Assembly: GCF_902459465.1 (NCBI RefSeq)
Contig: NC_047062.1
Coordinates: 26,839,866-26,903,865 of the forward strand
Direction: 5' to 3'
Source: Asterias rubens
Lineage: Eukaryota; Echinodermata; Asteroidea; Forcipulatida; Asteriidae
DNA: 64,000 nt
Under the pieces are notes generated by a model, which was not told the origin of the DNA, made no database searches, and saw nothing but the letters and a program-made list of their open reading frames with translations. Below, one piece after another: positions 46,418-58,600 of this stretch; the stretch's first letter is position 1, and the number at the start of each line of letters is the position of its first letter. Both the position numbers and the translations under genes were made by a program.

Positions 46418-46561
46418 ACCTTGATGAGCACTCTGATGTTGAGTACCAGTAGATTGTACAGTGCAAATACAATCCAGAGGCTGTTCAAAGTGGGCTGTTT
46501 TGCTGTGTATACACTCAACTCCAGCTTAGTCTGAAACTGGAATCATATTTTAAGTTAAAGT

Positions 46562-46765
46562 TGCAAATTTTTTACTCCCATAAATGGCCGACTGTGTTAG
46601 TTCGCGCAGTAAAAGGAAAACCACGCAATTTTGAGGCAAACTTGTGTGGATAATTGTATTCTACCTTTAAAACATCTTTCGAACCGTATGCTTTTTATAA
46701 AAACGGTTACAAACGCTCAGTTATAGACCAACTCGTCCGATCCAAGGCAACGTGTTCCTTTAAAC
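46562..46765. mobile_element. MITE family 2, right half only
   Basis: It starts at the centre (TTTACTCCCATAAATGGCCG) and runs to GGCAACGTGTTCCTTTAA. The left half is absent. It lies ~150 bases after the gene B stop and may fall in its 3' UTR. Confidence 0.75.
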
Positions 46766-46924
46766 TGACCTGGTAAATTTTCTTGGGCGCCTTTGGCTCG
46801 ATTAAACTACCCATTCGGGTCGGGTAAGTTACCTGGGAGGAAAACATCCTGGGCTGTTCACATTGGACTTAAAATGGGTAAGTTACCCATTGGCTCGGTT
46901 AGTTAACCCAAATTAAGTCCAATG

Positions 46925-47420
46925 CGAACAGGGCTTAAGACAGTTTATCTATTCTGATTGGTTGAGAGTATGTCATGCAGGTGTGTGTAAACGGCTGATA
47001 AAGTGTTTAAACATGGGCTTGACACGCAAGCTTGCACCTGTGCTTACAAGACAGTTTATTCATTCCTATTGGTCGAGAGCAACGGCTTGCAACACCTGTG
47101 CCACATCACGCAATATCCTTATAAGGAGTTTTTACCAAAGGGCCTTACCATTTCATAGCTGGAGGGGTGTTTTGCTGAAAGAAATTATTAAACAATTATA
47201 ATCTTGCGTTTTGTTTTTGTTTTTTGTTTTACCGAAAAGGTATTGGGAATAAAAATGTACTTGGCCGGTATTAAACACTCTGTTTAAAACTGGTTGTAGT
47301 CTGGATGCTGATAACTACCCTCGCCTCCGGCTCAGGTTATTATCGCATCCAGACTGCTACCGGTGTTAAACAGAGTGTTTAAAACCAGCCAAGCACATAT
47401 TTATTCCCATTTATATAAAT
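46925..47420 (+). repeat. Family 5 repeat, copy 3, with a different hairpin
   Basis: GACACGCAAGCTTGCACCTG, TTGGTCGAGAGCAACGG, CCTTATAAGGAGTTTTTACC and ATTTCATAGCTGGAGGGGTG match copy 2. The hairpin at 47260-47393 instead has arms TTGGCCGGTATTAAACACTC / complement and a tip ACTACCCTCGCCTCCGGCTC. Outer GGGAATAAAA / TTTATTCCC pieces pair. Confidence 0.75.
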
Positions 47421-49595
47421 GTGAATAAAAGACTAGCGACTCATTCTTAAACGCCTGTTTAAAACCTTGCAGGGTCGTGGCTGTGGGTTCAGCCTTCAGC
47501 TCGGGCCTTTATCGCACAATTTCCACATAAATTTAAGTTCTGAGATTTGCCCTCGACCATCATATCAAAAGTTGATCAATATCAGACAGTGCAGTCTTCA
47601 TAATATTCAATGTTTCCTTCCTTAAAGGATGTGGCTACTCTTTGTAGGACACAAAACAAAATGTCCATAGATTTACATTAACTTTGAAGTTGATAATATT
47701 ACTTGCTGAGGTTTTTAGAAACGAGTAAAACAAGTCACAAAAATAATGTTCGTCTCAGTGAGAAGAAAACATTTTAGCATTTAAATTGAGTTAACCAGTT
47801 TAGATATATGTTTAAGATGCTAAAACCGAGACGAAAATTATTTTGGTGACATTGTTTTATCATTTCTCAAAAACTACAACACCTCAGTAAGTAATATTTT
47901 AAGGGAAGCTTTCTACTATCATCATCTTCAAACTGTGTACGTTTTATGTTAATCTGACGATGTTGTGTTTTATTGTACATTAAGTACCCAGACCCTTTAA
48001 AAGCTGTGTACAAATCATGTCACATGGTCTATCCCGTTTGTATGTGATGTACATGTACATGTAATTCCTGTTAGCCACACCCACATCACACAATGTGACA
48101 CAATGACTTTACATCACACAATGTGACACAATGACTTTACATCACACAATGTGACACAATGACTTTACATCACACAATGTGACACAATGACTTTACATCA
48201 CACAATGTGACACAATGACTTTACATCACACAATGTGACACAATGACTTTACCAACAGGATCAAGCCCTCAGCTGGCTAGATTCTTAAATCTAACATCTC
48301 CAAAATTGAGGATTATATTTATTTGTCAAGTAAACTTATTACATTCCATTTTGAATAAAAATCATGAACATTTATTTGGTTGTACGTGTACATTATTTAA
48401 TAACCATCTAGCACATTTTCTTATTTACACACATTTATCACATTATGGGTGAATAAGTATAATTAAAAATATTTGTTAAGCTGTAAAAATGTACATGTAT
48501 TAATTTGCATTAAGAACAGAGCACATTTTATGTTAATGAAACAAACATATTTACGAAAAATGTAATTAAAAAAACCTTAACATTGCTTCATACTTTGCAT
48601 TATATTGACACGTTTCTGTGCACACTGGAGATATGGGCTCACTGTTATTGCCAGAAGATGGCAATGTTATTGACATGGAGCCATGATGACCAATTGAGCT
48701 CAATTTTCACAGGGTTTTTTCACAGACTGGTCTTTGACAATTACCAATAGTGTCCAGTGTCTTTAAAGGCAAAGATAACTGAACTGATGATATGTCAAGG
48801 TGTGTGGGGAATCATATAATGCAACAGCATCTTCAGGAAATTGGCTGTGATATGTAGGTTAAATGACAATTTTTTCATTTCTATTGGAAGGAGAATATTA
48901 AAAGGTCATTTTGTTGGCAATTTGGTTTGAAGTATTCAGGTATTTCTTGCGCCCCAGGTGAAGGAGAATTCAAACTCACAATGTCAATAGATTGTGTTTG
49001 TACCAGATTCAATTATGTGATTGGATAAGAATAAATAATACTGTACTGTAAAAATGAGAACACAACATGTGTAGTAATTTCACTGTTTCACATTCAAAGG
49101 CCCCAGTTACTGTAACACTTGTTTTTGTAACAATTCAAAATGTTTTACTAAGCTCCGCCCATAGTTGGCCATAGGAATCCATCTTCCTGAACAAGCCTGA
49201 GCTGAATTAATTTCTTCTTATATTAGTGGATCCAAATCACTGTAAACATCACTTTATTTTGAAAAGCATTTAACTCGTATTTGTACTCGCCCTTAGTGAC
49301 ATTGCTTTACACAGGTTTGTGTTAATAAACTCCTTTATTTATTGTTATAAACATTGTCCATTTCCTTGTCATTTTTATTATTTTTTTAATTGTTTTATTT
49401 GTCCGCAAAGCACACCATATTTAAGGGCTGTTGCTTATCACACAACAGCAGTCACAGAGAACATATTAAAGAGTAAAGAGCTTTTTTTCTACCTTAAAAA
49501 ACAGTCTAAGCTTCCACCATGGCAATGCCAATTCTGAGTAAATGTTGCTCAAAAACACAGGCCTGTGATGTGACAGGATTTAATTGTTATTCTTT
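47421..49595. other. Intergenic sequence with a minisatellite and a MITE scrap
   Basis: Apart from the 28-bp minisatellite (48083-48250) and a fragment of family 1 (48685-48766, ending CCAATAGTGTCCAGTGTCTT), I see A/T-rich sequence without a supported gene. 47630-47990 has paired imperfect AAAACGAGTAAAAC / AAAATGTTTTAT pieces that may be an old palindrome. Confidence 0.4.
48083..48250. repeat. 28-bp minisatellite, six units
   Basis: Exactly six units of 28 bases, each containing ACATCACACAATGTGACAC and AATGACTTT, with almost no divergence. The CACAATGTG part is itself a short imperfect palindrome. The uniformity points to recent expansion. Confidence 0.92.
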
Positions 49596-49981
49596 TAAGG
49601 AACACGTTGCCTTGGATCGGTCGAGTTGGTCTTTAAAAAGAGTTTGAAACCATTTGTTATAAAATGCATATGATTAGAGAGATATTTTAAAAGTAGAATA
49701 TAATGATCCACACAAGTATCACTCAAATTGTGTGGTTTTCCTTTTACCTCGTCGACTAACACGGTCAGCTATTTATGGGAGCCAAATTTTTGACTCCCGT
49801 AAATGGCCGGCCGTGTTAGTTCGCATAGTAAAGGGAAACCACGCAATTTCGAGGTAAATTTGTGTGGATCATTGTATTCTACTTTTAAAATATCTTTCTA
49901 ACCATATGCATTTTATAACGGACGGTTTCAAACGCTTTTTAAAGACCAACTCGACCGATCCAAGGCAACGTGTTTCTTTAA
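49596..49981. mobile_element. TTAA-type palindromic MITE, family 2
   Basis: Full-length: TTTAAGGAACACGTTGCCTT at the left and AAGGCAACGTGTTTCTTTAA at the right; centre at about 49770-49815 (GGGAGCCAAATTTTTGACTCCC). Confidence 0.85.
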
Positions 49982-52086
49982 ATACATGAATTTAAATTCA
50001 TGGGGAAGATAAATCAGTTTGTATCCAAAGATTGTATCCTTCTAAACTGTTACACACTGGAGGACAGGTTTGGAAAGTCATATCTACTAATGTACATCAG
50101 CCACACCTTTATCACGATAGTCTAGAATAATAACAGCCTTACCAATGTTTCTATGATAAAATTCAAGATTTCTTTTCTTTGCAATCAGGAACCATGACAA
50201 ACATGAAGCATTTTAAAGACATCATGTTGGTAAGTCGACACATACAATATCACACTAGGGTCAACTTTAGGCTCCAAAGGTACCACAGGTTTGTGTAGAG
50301 TGTAACAAGTGTGTATTCCCTCATTTTAACATGGACATTGTTAGCAACTCGACACAATGGACACTTTAAATGAAACCTCAAGTCTTGTAAGCAAGTTAAA
50401 CATTGCAAGTCTCAGGAGTAAATTGTACAAGGGAAACACACTTTGTTGTTTTTGTGGCATGCTGAAGCCAGTTTGTGTGAAATGAAGGTTTCCGTTAAAT
50501 TGCATCCCTTATGAAAACGGTACATGTACACGTTAATTTGAGAGTTGCTCTGAAATGTTATTCTAAACTGTAGTGACTGCTTCAAAGAGTCATACAAATA
50601 TTTAAGTCAAAATAGTTTGCTTTTTCCATTTTCAAATTTGACCTTACAGCAAACAAGCTTTGAAAATAGGCCTGATTATTATTATTATTAATAAAATTAT
50701 GTAGTTTGTGTGCTGTTGACAGCATACAGTAAGTTTACTTCTTTAGTTAGCAGTACTTATCACACATTTGTGGAAGGGTTTTTATTTTCGTTCTGTTTAT
50801 TAAAAAGACACAAGAACAAAGTGTACCAATGCATTTGTATTTGTAGACTCCAATCAAGTCTTTGGCTTGTTTTCCAAGAACTATTAATGTAAATGTTGCA
50901 TTGTTTTGAGCTTTGTTTTGAGCATGTGTACATTTCTTAGAGTAACTGATTGACCTGGTAGGTCCATCTAAGGCTCCCAGGGCTACATCTTCTTTCCATT
51001 TATAGGAGCTTGAAATCACAATGTTCTCTCTCAATGAATGAATCTTACTTTGTATCTTTGGCAATTCAGTAATATTGCACCTTTTCCTATACCCACTTAA
51101 TTAAAAACCAAACTTTAGTTTAACACCACAACCTTTTTTCTGAAATACTGCTACGTACCTTTCCCTTTAAATACCATTCATTTTTGTAAAATCACCACAC
51201 ACTCAGACAGGGCTACTGATTTGACACAATTTTCTGGTAAGAATGTCTGGAAGTATAAATAGGACTTTTGTTTTGTTTAAAATGGGAAACATCAGAAATT
51301 GTTAACTGGGGACATGACTTTTACTTGATCCTTTTTTGAACCCATCTTCTCCAAATCCAGATAGTGCAGTCCCAATAAAAAAAAACACTCAAATTTCACG
51401 CCTTCAATTTAAATCAAGTTATAACAGAAAAGCCTTTATGAAAATTCTGAACGTATCCCTTCATTTCAGTTGATTTCAGTCAAAGAGTCCATAAATATAA
51501 ATACTCATTGCCCAATACAAGTACTTGTCATGGTGCATCAGTACATAATTGGTTAGTTACAGGCATCTATTAAATCAGAGGCAGGGAGTGGATCTATCCC
51601 TGCTACTCTTAAAAGGCAAGGAAGCAGCTTCAATGACTTCTTATTCAATCAAGACCTATTGGACAACTGTGGGGAGGTTTTCTAGTAAGGTTTATGTTAG
51701 TACTTGTCATGTTATCTTTCCATACATGCACCTTCAGGTAGATACATCCTTAAACATACAGGGAGGGCCTCTAGGAACCCAAACTACCATCAATGGTTTT
51801 TTTTTAAGGGTTAAAAGTTAACATTTAAAAATGTTTCCCCCAAAACAGTTGGTTGATATGCTGATAAAATATTAGAAATAATGACCAAGTTCTGCTTTTG
51901 CTTTGCTTGCCCTGTACCAGTTCAACATTTGGCAAATATTAGTGAAGACAGTTTAAGCATAAGTTTAAGTTATATCAAACATTGAGTTGTTACATTTGCA
52001 GAATCATCAGAGCTCATACAGATATTTAAATAGTGCTACTACAAGTGTCTCCAAGCTGGTTGGTGTGTAGAAAAACATCAACTGTT
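49982..52086. other. Intergenic sequence, nothing recognised
   Basis: A/T-rich, with short (TTA)n at 50675-50690 and poly-T runs. Open frames are short and not supported by composition or motifs. Confidence 0.4.
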
Positions 52087-52487
52087 ATTAAAGGAACACA
52101 TTGCCTTCGATCTGTCGAGTTGGTCTTTAAAAAGCATTTGTAATCGCTTGTTATGAAATGCATACATGATTATAGAGCTATTGTAAAAGTAGAATATAAT
52201 GATCCACACAAGTATCACTCGAAATTGCGTGGTTTTCCTTTTACCTCGTCGACTAAAACGGTGGGCCATTTATGGAAGTCAAATTTTTGACTCCCATAAA
52301 TATAAATGGCCGGCCGTGTTGGTTCGTTAAGTAAATGGAAAACCACACAATTTCGAGGCAAATTTGGGTGGATCATTGTATTCTACTTTTAAAATATCTT
52401 TCCAACCAGAATGCATTCTATAAAAAACGGTTTCAAACGCTTTTCAAAGACCAACTCGACCGATCTAAGGCAACGTGTTCCTTTAAT
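52087..52487. mobile_element. TTAA-type palindromic MITE, family 2
   Basis: Full-length: TTAAAGGAACACATTGCCTT at the left and AAGGCAACGTGTTCCTTTAA at the right, with the centre at about 52260-52318 carrying a small TATAAA insertion in one arm. It lies ~170 bases beyond the ATG2 stop codon. Confidence 0.85.
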
Positions 52488-52655
52488 CTAATACTGTCTT
52501 TGAATCAATGGTAGAAGAGAAACAGTTTTACATTGTACACTGCTCAATGTGTTGATGCCATGGTGCGCCAACACTGTGCTTTCTCTTAAACTGGTTTAAT
52601 ATGAGATTTGATTTATCTGTATTAATCAAACTGCTATATATTCTGTCCCCAAGTC

Positions 52656-55600
52656 TCACTTATTCTGGTCTGATCGCCACTTGTCAGCATCCTCCTTCCG
52701 AGCATCTGGTAACATCTGGTTCCTCATTCCTCCTAAGACACTAGATGTAGCTTCCGATGCTAGAATCAGGGGTTTAATAACCGTGGGAGGGATCTGTCTT
52801 AAAATACCCCCCACTGCCCCAGACACACCCTTATGTTCATGCTCCTCCTTAGCAACCTGAACAATGGCAGCAGCTGCATCCTCCAAACCCTAAGAAAATG
52901 CCAAGAAATATAAGAGCAGAGATAAAGTGTCTTGCGTCTGTAAGCTGAAGACATTATGATACAAAGTATGGGTTTGTAGAAACTTTTAAAAACGACTTTG
53001 GTATCAACAAACTGTGTTTCTTTAAGACGACCCATCTGAATAGGTTCAAGATATTAATGTCACAGGAGGGCATTCTTTAGGTTGACCTTTTTTAAGAACA
53101 GAGCAAGAAATGCTTGGGGAGTAAAAGTTCTGTGAATGTCAGAGGCATCTCATGTTTACAAGTGACCAAGTCAACCCCACAAAATGACCAAGTGGTCCTT
53201 GCCACAGTGACGCAATTGTTGTTTATGATCTAAGTAAGTGCATAGGCTCTGATGTTTTTTGACTTTTAAAACAGTAGTTCTGAGATCAAAATGCTCACAA
53301 TATTCATGTATTAAACCAATTAGATTTGAGCTGTAAAGATGTATAATCAGAAAAAAAAGATACAAAAACTTAACGAATTGGTGGATGGCCGGAAACACCA
53401 ACTATAACTAAATCCAAAAATATTTTGGGACAAAAAATAAAACAGAAGATAAAGCAAGTTGATATTTGTACCGTCAAACCTACAGGTTTCTAGGCAGGAC
53501 TTTGGTTATTTTTTTTTATGAACTCAATATTTTGTATAAATATATACACAATGGCAACCTACTCCATCATGCCACTCGGCCTACACTGTGATGAACTGTT
53601 CAAATACAAAAAAATTTATACATCAAATACATGTAGAACAGATCTTTGTGTTTAATACTCACCTCTCTAACAACGTTGAATGCATTAGCCATGCCCTCCC
53701 TGAAGTCCGTTGGTTGTCTGGCTAGTCTAGACTGACCAAAAGGTCCGTAGGTTATGGCTCGGTTGGAAACACTTGGTCCAGGGGACACCATATCATATGC
53801 TGTCTCTGCTGCAGTCTAAGAGGACAACAGTTTCACTCCCAATTAACATACAGGTCTTTGTCAGCAGGTATTTTGGAAACAGCAAGTATTAATCATTGTG
53901 CTCAGCTAAAGTTTCAATAGTTGTCAATCTTATCTTAATATGTGTCAATAATGGATGAAACATCACAAATTATTACCTGGAGTATCCTGACCATTCTATT
54001 GGTGAGTTCTACTGCAGCCATTGCTGTAGAAGTCCCAAATGAGCTGGCCCCTCGTTGAAAACCTCTCATTAAGCGTCCATCTTTCTTGTATTGCTCCATA
54101 GGTAGACGTACTAAGTCAACTAGACCTTGAACTGTACCAACCAATTGAAATATATCCATTGAATAATTACAACACAGAAAGATTCTTGCAAAGAATGACA
54201 AATGTAAAAGTTACCATGACAACCAACTTAAGGCTTGAATGACTGTATGAATGATAAGAGTGTGTCAATCACATACCCAGTTGGACGAAGGAATGCTTGA
54301 ATGAGTGTATGAATGATAAGAGTGTGTTCAATCACACACCCAGTTGGACGAAGGAATGCTTGAATGAGTGTATGAATGATAAGAGTGTGTCAATCACACA
54401 CCCAGTTGGACGAAGGAATGCTTGAATGAGTGTATGAATGATAAGAGTGTGTTCAATCACACACCCAGTTGGACGAAGGAATGCTTGAATGAGTGTATGA
54501 ATGATAAGAGTGTGTTCAATCACACACCCAGTTGGACGAAGGAATGCTTGAATGAGTGTATGAATGATAAGAGTGTGTTCAATCACACCCCCAGTTGGAC
54601 GAAGGAATGCTTGAATGAGTGTATGAATGATAAGAGTGTGTTCAATCACACCCCCAGTTGGACGAAGGAATGCTTGAATGAGTGTATGAATGATAAGAGT
54701 GTGTTCAATCACACACCCAGTTGGACGAAGGAATGCTTGAATGACTGTATGAATGATAAGAGTGTGTTCAATCACACCCCCAGTTGGACGAAGGAATGCT
54801 TGAATGAGTGTATGAATGATAAGAGTGTGTTCAATCACACACCCAGTTGGACGAAGGAATGCTTGAATGAGTGTATGAATGATAAGAGTGTGTTCAATCA
54901 CACACCCAGTTGGACGAAGGAATGCTTGAATGAGTGTATGAATGATAAGAGTGTGTCAATCACACACCCAGTTGGACGAAGGAATGCTTGAATGAGTGTA
55001 TGAATGATAAGAGTGTGTTCAATCACACACCCAGTTGGACGAAGGAATGCTTGAATGACTGTATGAATGATAAGAGTGTGTCAATCACACACCCAGTTGG
55101 ACGAAGGAATGCTTGAATGAGTGTATGAATGATAAGAGTGTGTTCAATCACACACCCAGTTGGACGAAGGAATGCTTGAATGAGTGTATGAATGATAAGA
55201 GTGTGTTCAATCACACACCCAGTTGGACGAAGGAATGCTTGAATGACTGTATGAATGATAAGAGTGTGTTCAATCACACACCCAGTTGGACGAAGGAATG
55301 CTTGAATGAGTGTATGAATGATAAGAGTGTGTTCAATCACATACCCAGTTGGACGAAGGAATGCTTGAATGAGTGTATGAATGATAAGAGTGTGTTCAAT
55401 CACACACCCAGTTGGACGAAGGAATGCTTGAATGAGTGTATGAATGATAAGAGTGTGTTCAATCACACACCCAGTTGGACGAAGGAATGCTTGAATGAGT
55501 GTATGAATGATAAGAGTGTGTTCAATCACACCCCCAGTTGGACGAAGGAATGCTTGAATGAGTGTATGAATGATAAGAGTGTGTTCAATCACACACCCAG

Positions 55601-58600
55601 TTGGACGAAGGAATGCTTGAATGACTGTATGAATGATAAGAGTGTGTTCAATCACACACCCAGTTGGACGAAGGAATGCTTGAATGAGTGTATGAATGAC
55701 AAGAGTGTGTTCAATCACACACCCAGTTGGACGAAGGAATGCTTGAATGAGTGTATGAATGATAAGAGTGTGTTCAATTACACACCCAGTTGGACGAAGG
55801 AATGCTTGAATGAGTGTATGAATGATAAGAGTGTGTTCAATCACACACCCAGTTGGACGAAGGAATGCTTGAATGACTGTATGAATGACAAGAGTGTGTT
55901 CAATCACACACCCAGTTGGAAGAAGGAATGCTTGAATGAGTGTATGAATGATAAGAGTGTGTTCAATCACACACCCAGTTGGACGAAGGAATGCTTGAAT
56001 GACTGTATGAATGATAAGAGTGTGTTCAATCACACACCCAGTTGGATGAAGGAATGCTTGAATGAGTGTATGAATGATAAGAGTGTGTTCAATCACATAC
56101 CCAGTTGGACGAAGGAATGCTTGAATGACTGTATGAATGACAAGAGTGTGTTCAATCACACACCCAGTTGGACGAAGGAATGCTTGAATGAGTGTATGAA
56201 TGACAAGAGTGTGTTCAATCACACACCCAGTTGGACGAAGGAATGCTTGAATGAGTGTATGAATGATAAGAGTGTGTTCAATCACATACCCAGTTGGACG
56301 AAGGAATGCTTGAATGAGTGTATGAATGATAAGAGTGTGTTCGATCACATACCCAGTTGGACGAAGGAATGCATTGGTCCCACTCCTCCCAGGAGACTAG
56401 GTAGTTGTGTCTTCTTGATATCCAAGGCCCACTCATTCACAGCATAAAGTATCAGCTTATCAATACCAAGCAAGCTGTCAAAATCAAAAGTATCCTCAGT
56501 TAATCAAAACTTTCACTTTCATCTGCTTAGCTGTATGCCCAAATACAGAGAAACAAGAAAACCTTGCCAAAGTAGAAATAGGTCAACATCAAACATACCA
56601 TTAGGCCAAATAAAAAAGTTGATCGTCCGGATTTTTTCAAAAAGAGGATGAGATAATTTGTTTTTTCCAAAATGGCTGCCAAGTATTTTAATTCGAAGAG
56701 GCCATCAATTCTTCAGTTTGAACTTATTTTATATATATATAGGATTTAAGTACTTGCATGGTGAGGTATCAATGTATATTTGGTTTGCGGTAACACCATG
56801 TGTGTATCTACTTGCCAGGTAGAGTTTGTTCTTAGAGAACTGTCCTGCTTTATTCTACTGCCGCAGAGTAGATAATCGGAGGTTCGGGAGACTTCTCAGT
56901 TCTGAAAAGAACTGTCCTGCTTTTTAACTATTACCAGGGTGGATGGTATAGAAAATAGACTGGACTACTACTTTAGCTTATAAGATCGTAATTAACTGTA
57001 CTGCCACGGAGTCAGTTCTGAATTGGTCTCAACGTTTCGACTAGCTTGCTCTAGTCATCGTCAGGAGACTGAAGAGGTAAGAGAAGAGTGGGCTTATTTA
57101 TAGGGGTTATTTTATATATATTTGTTGCATGAAGACCCAGGTTAACAGGAATATTATACTAAAAAGATTCCTTAAAGGTACCGCAAAATGCTGACGGGCT
57201 CACGATCACACAAAACACAATGCACACAAACACACAGTACACAAATGCACGAACCGGCGACACACACAGACATTGTACGTCAAGATGGAAAACGCAATAT
57301 TTTTGATCCCATGTGCAGGATTGTGTGAATGATTTTTTTTAACTCACACTTTGGTTTATGAAACAGATGGTTACACGGGTTGGGGTCCGCCCCTGTTAGA
57401 TTCAGGAAAAGTCCCTAGGCCAGTCCTTTTGTAAAGATGAATTAAAAATACAAAGTTTCTTTTACGACAAATCAAAATTAAAAATTTGTTTAAAAAGGAT
57501 GCGGCTTCAAAAAAGGATGCGGGTTGGGAAGATCAATTTCTTAATTTTTTTTATATATTTGGCCTTATCATTGACGTGACTGGTGCCCCACTATTAGTTT
57601 ATCAAATAAATTGACTCTACTTTGACTTACCCATGTCTGTTGTGAAGTCTTTTCAGTGTGAGCTCTGAATGGTTTAGTTGACCCAACCCTATGAGTAGAC
57701 CAATCAATGTACCCTGGAACAAGAAATCAAAATCTTGACAGAAAAAGGGCTTCCAAAACCTGCTTTTGGCTTCGACATAGCTCAATCAGATGTTTAAAAA
57801 AAAAACAGAAGGATGGAGATCTTGGTTGAAAGGGGGTTATTGTGATCAAATCATATATGAACTACATGTACATTCATTCCTACAAGCTGCCTTTCCTTGA
57901 GAAATTATACTGCTTTTTATCAGTGAGTGGTTTAATCAAAATGTGAGGGCTACAACAAACAGCAGAAATACATTGGATTCGACTTTTACTATCCCTCACC
58001 TGTTCCATGTCAACTCTCTTGCCTTCATAGTCCAGCTTGATTGGTACATCGGGGGAAAATACAAATGACCTGAGAAATTAAATATTCAAGAAATATTAAG
58101 GGACTGGTTAACTCGAATTCCCTTTTTTTCTTTATAACACCCCTTAAAATATTCTGCAGTGTGATTGGTTTAAAGCGCGTCACATGATATTTCTTAGTTT
58201 TTCTAGAAGTCGTACTATCCCATTAGCAACCAGGGTACTATCCGATGAGCAACCAGGGTACTATCCCATTAGCAACCAGGGTACTATCCCATTAGCAACC
58301 AGGGTACTATCCCATTAGCAACCAGGGTACTATCCCATTAGCAACCTGGGTACTATCCCATTAGCAACCAGGGTACTATCCCATTAGCAACCAGGGTACT
58401 ATCCCATTAGCAACCTGGGTACTATCCCATTAGCAACCAGGGTACTATCCCATTAGCAACCAGGGTACTACCCCATTAGCAACCAGGGTACTATCCCATT
58501 AGCAACCTGGGTACTATCCCATTAGCAACCAGGGTACTATCCCATTAGCAACCAGGGTACTATCCCATTAGCAACCAGGGTACTATCCCATTAGCAACCA

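Noticed and set aside
48083-48250. CRISPR-like regular repeats
   Set aside because: The 28-bp units are directly adjacent with no spacers, and the locus is in an animal genome. It is an ordinary minisatellite, as are 58212-59031 and 54232-56373.
54332-56447. Open frames of 189-444 codons on both strands made of a 21-residue repeat
   Set aside because: They arise because the intronic minisatellite unit is 63 bases, a multiple of three, without stops in those frames. The array lies between two phase-matched ATG2 exons; no independent gene is supported.
57025-57090. Possible hammerhead ribozyme (CTGACGA ... GACTAG-CTAGTC ... GAAAC on the minus strand)
   Set aside because: The core words and a 6-base stem are present, but there is an extra base before the stem, and no stem III with a cleavage site follows GAAAC. 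It is kept only as a hairpin in a repeat.
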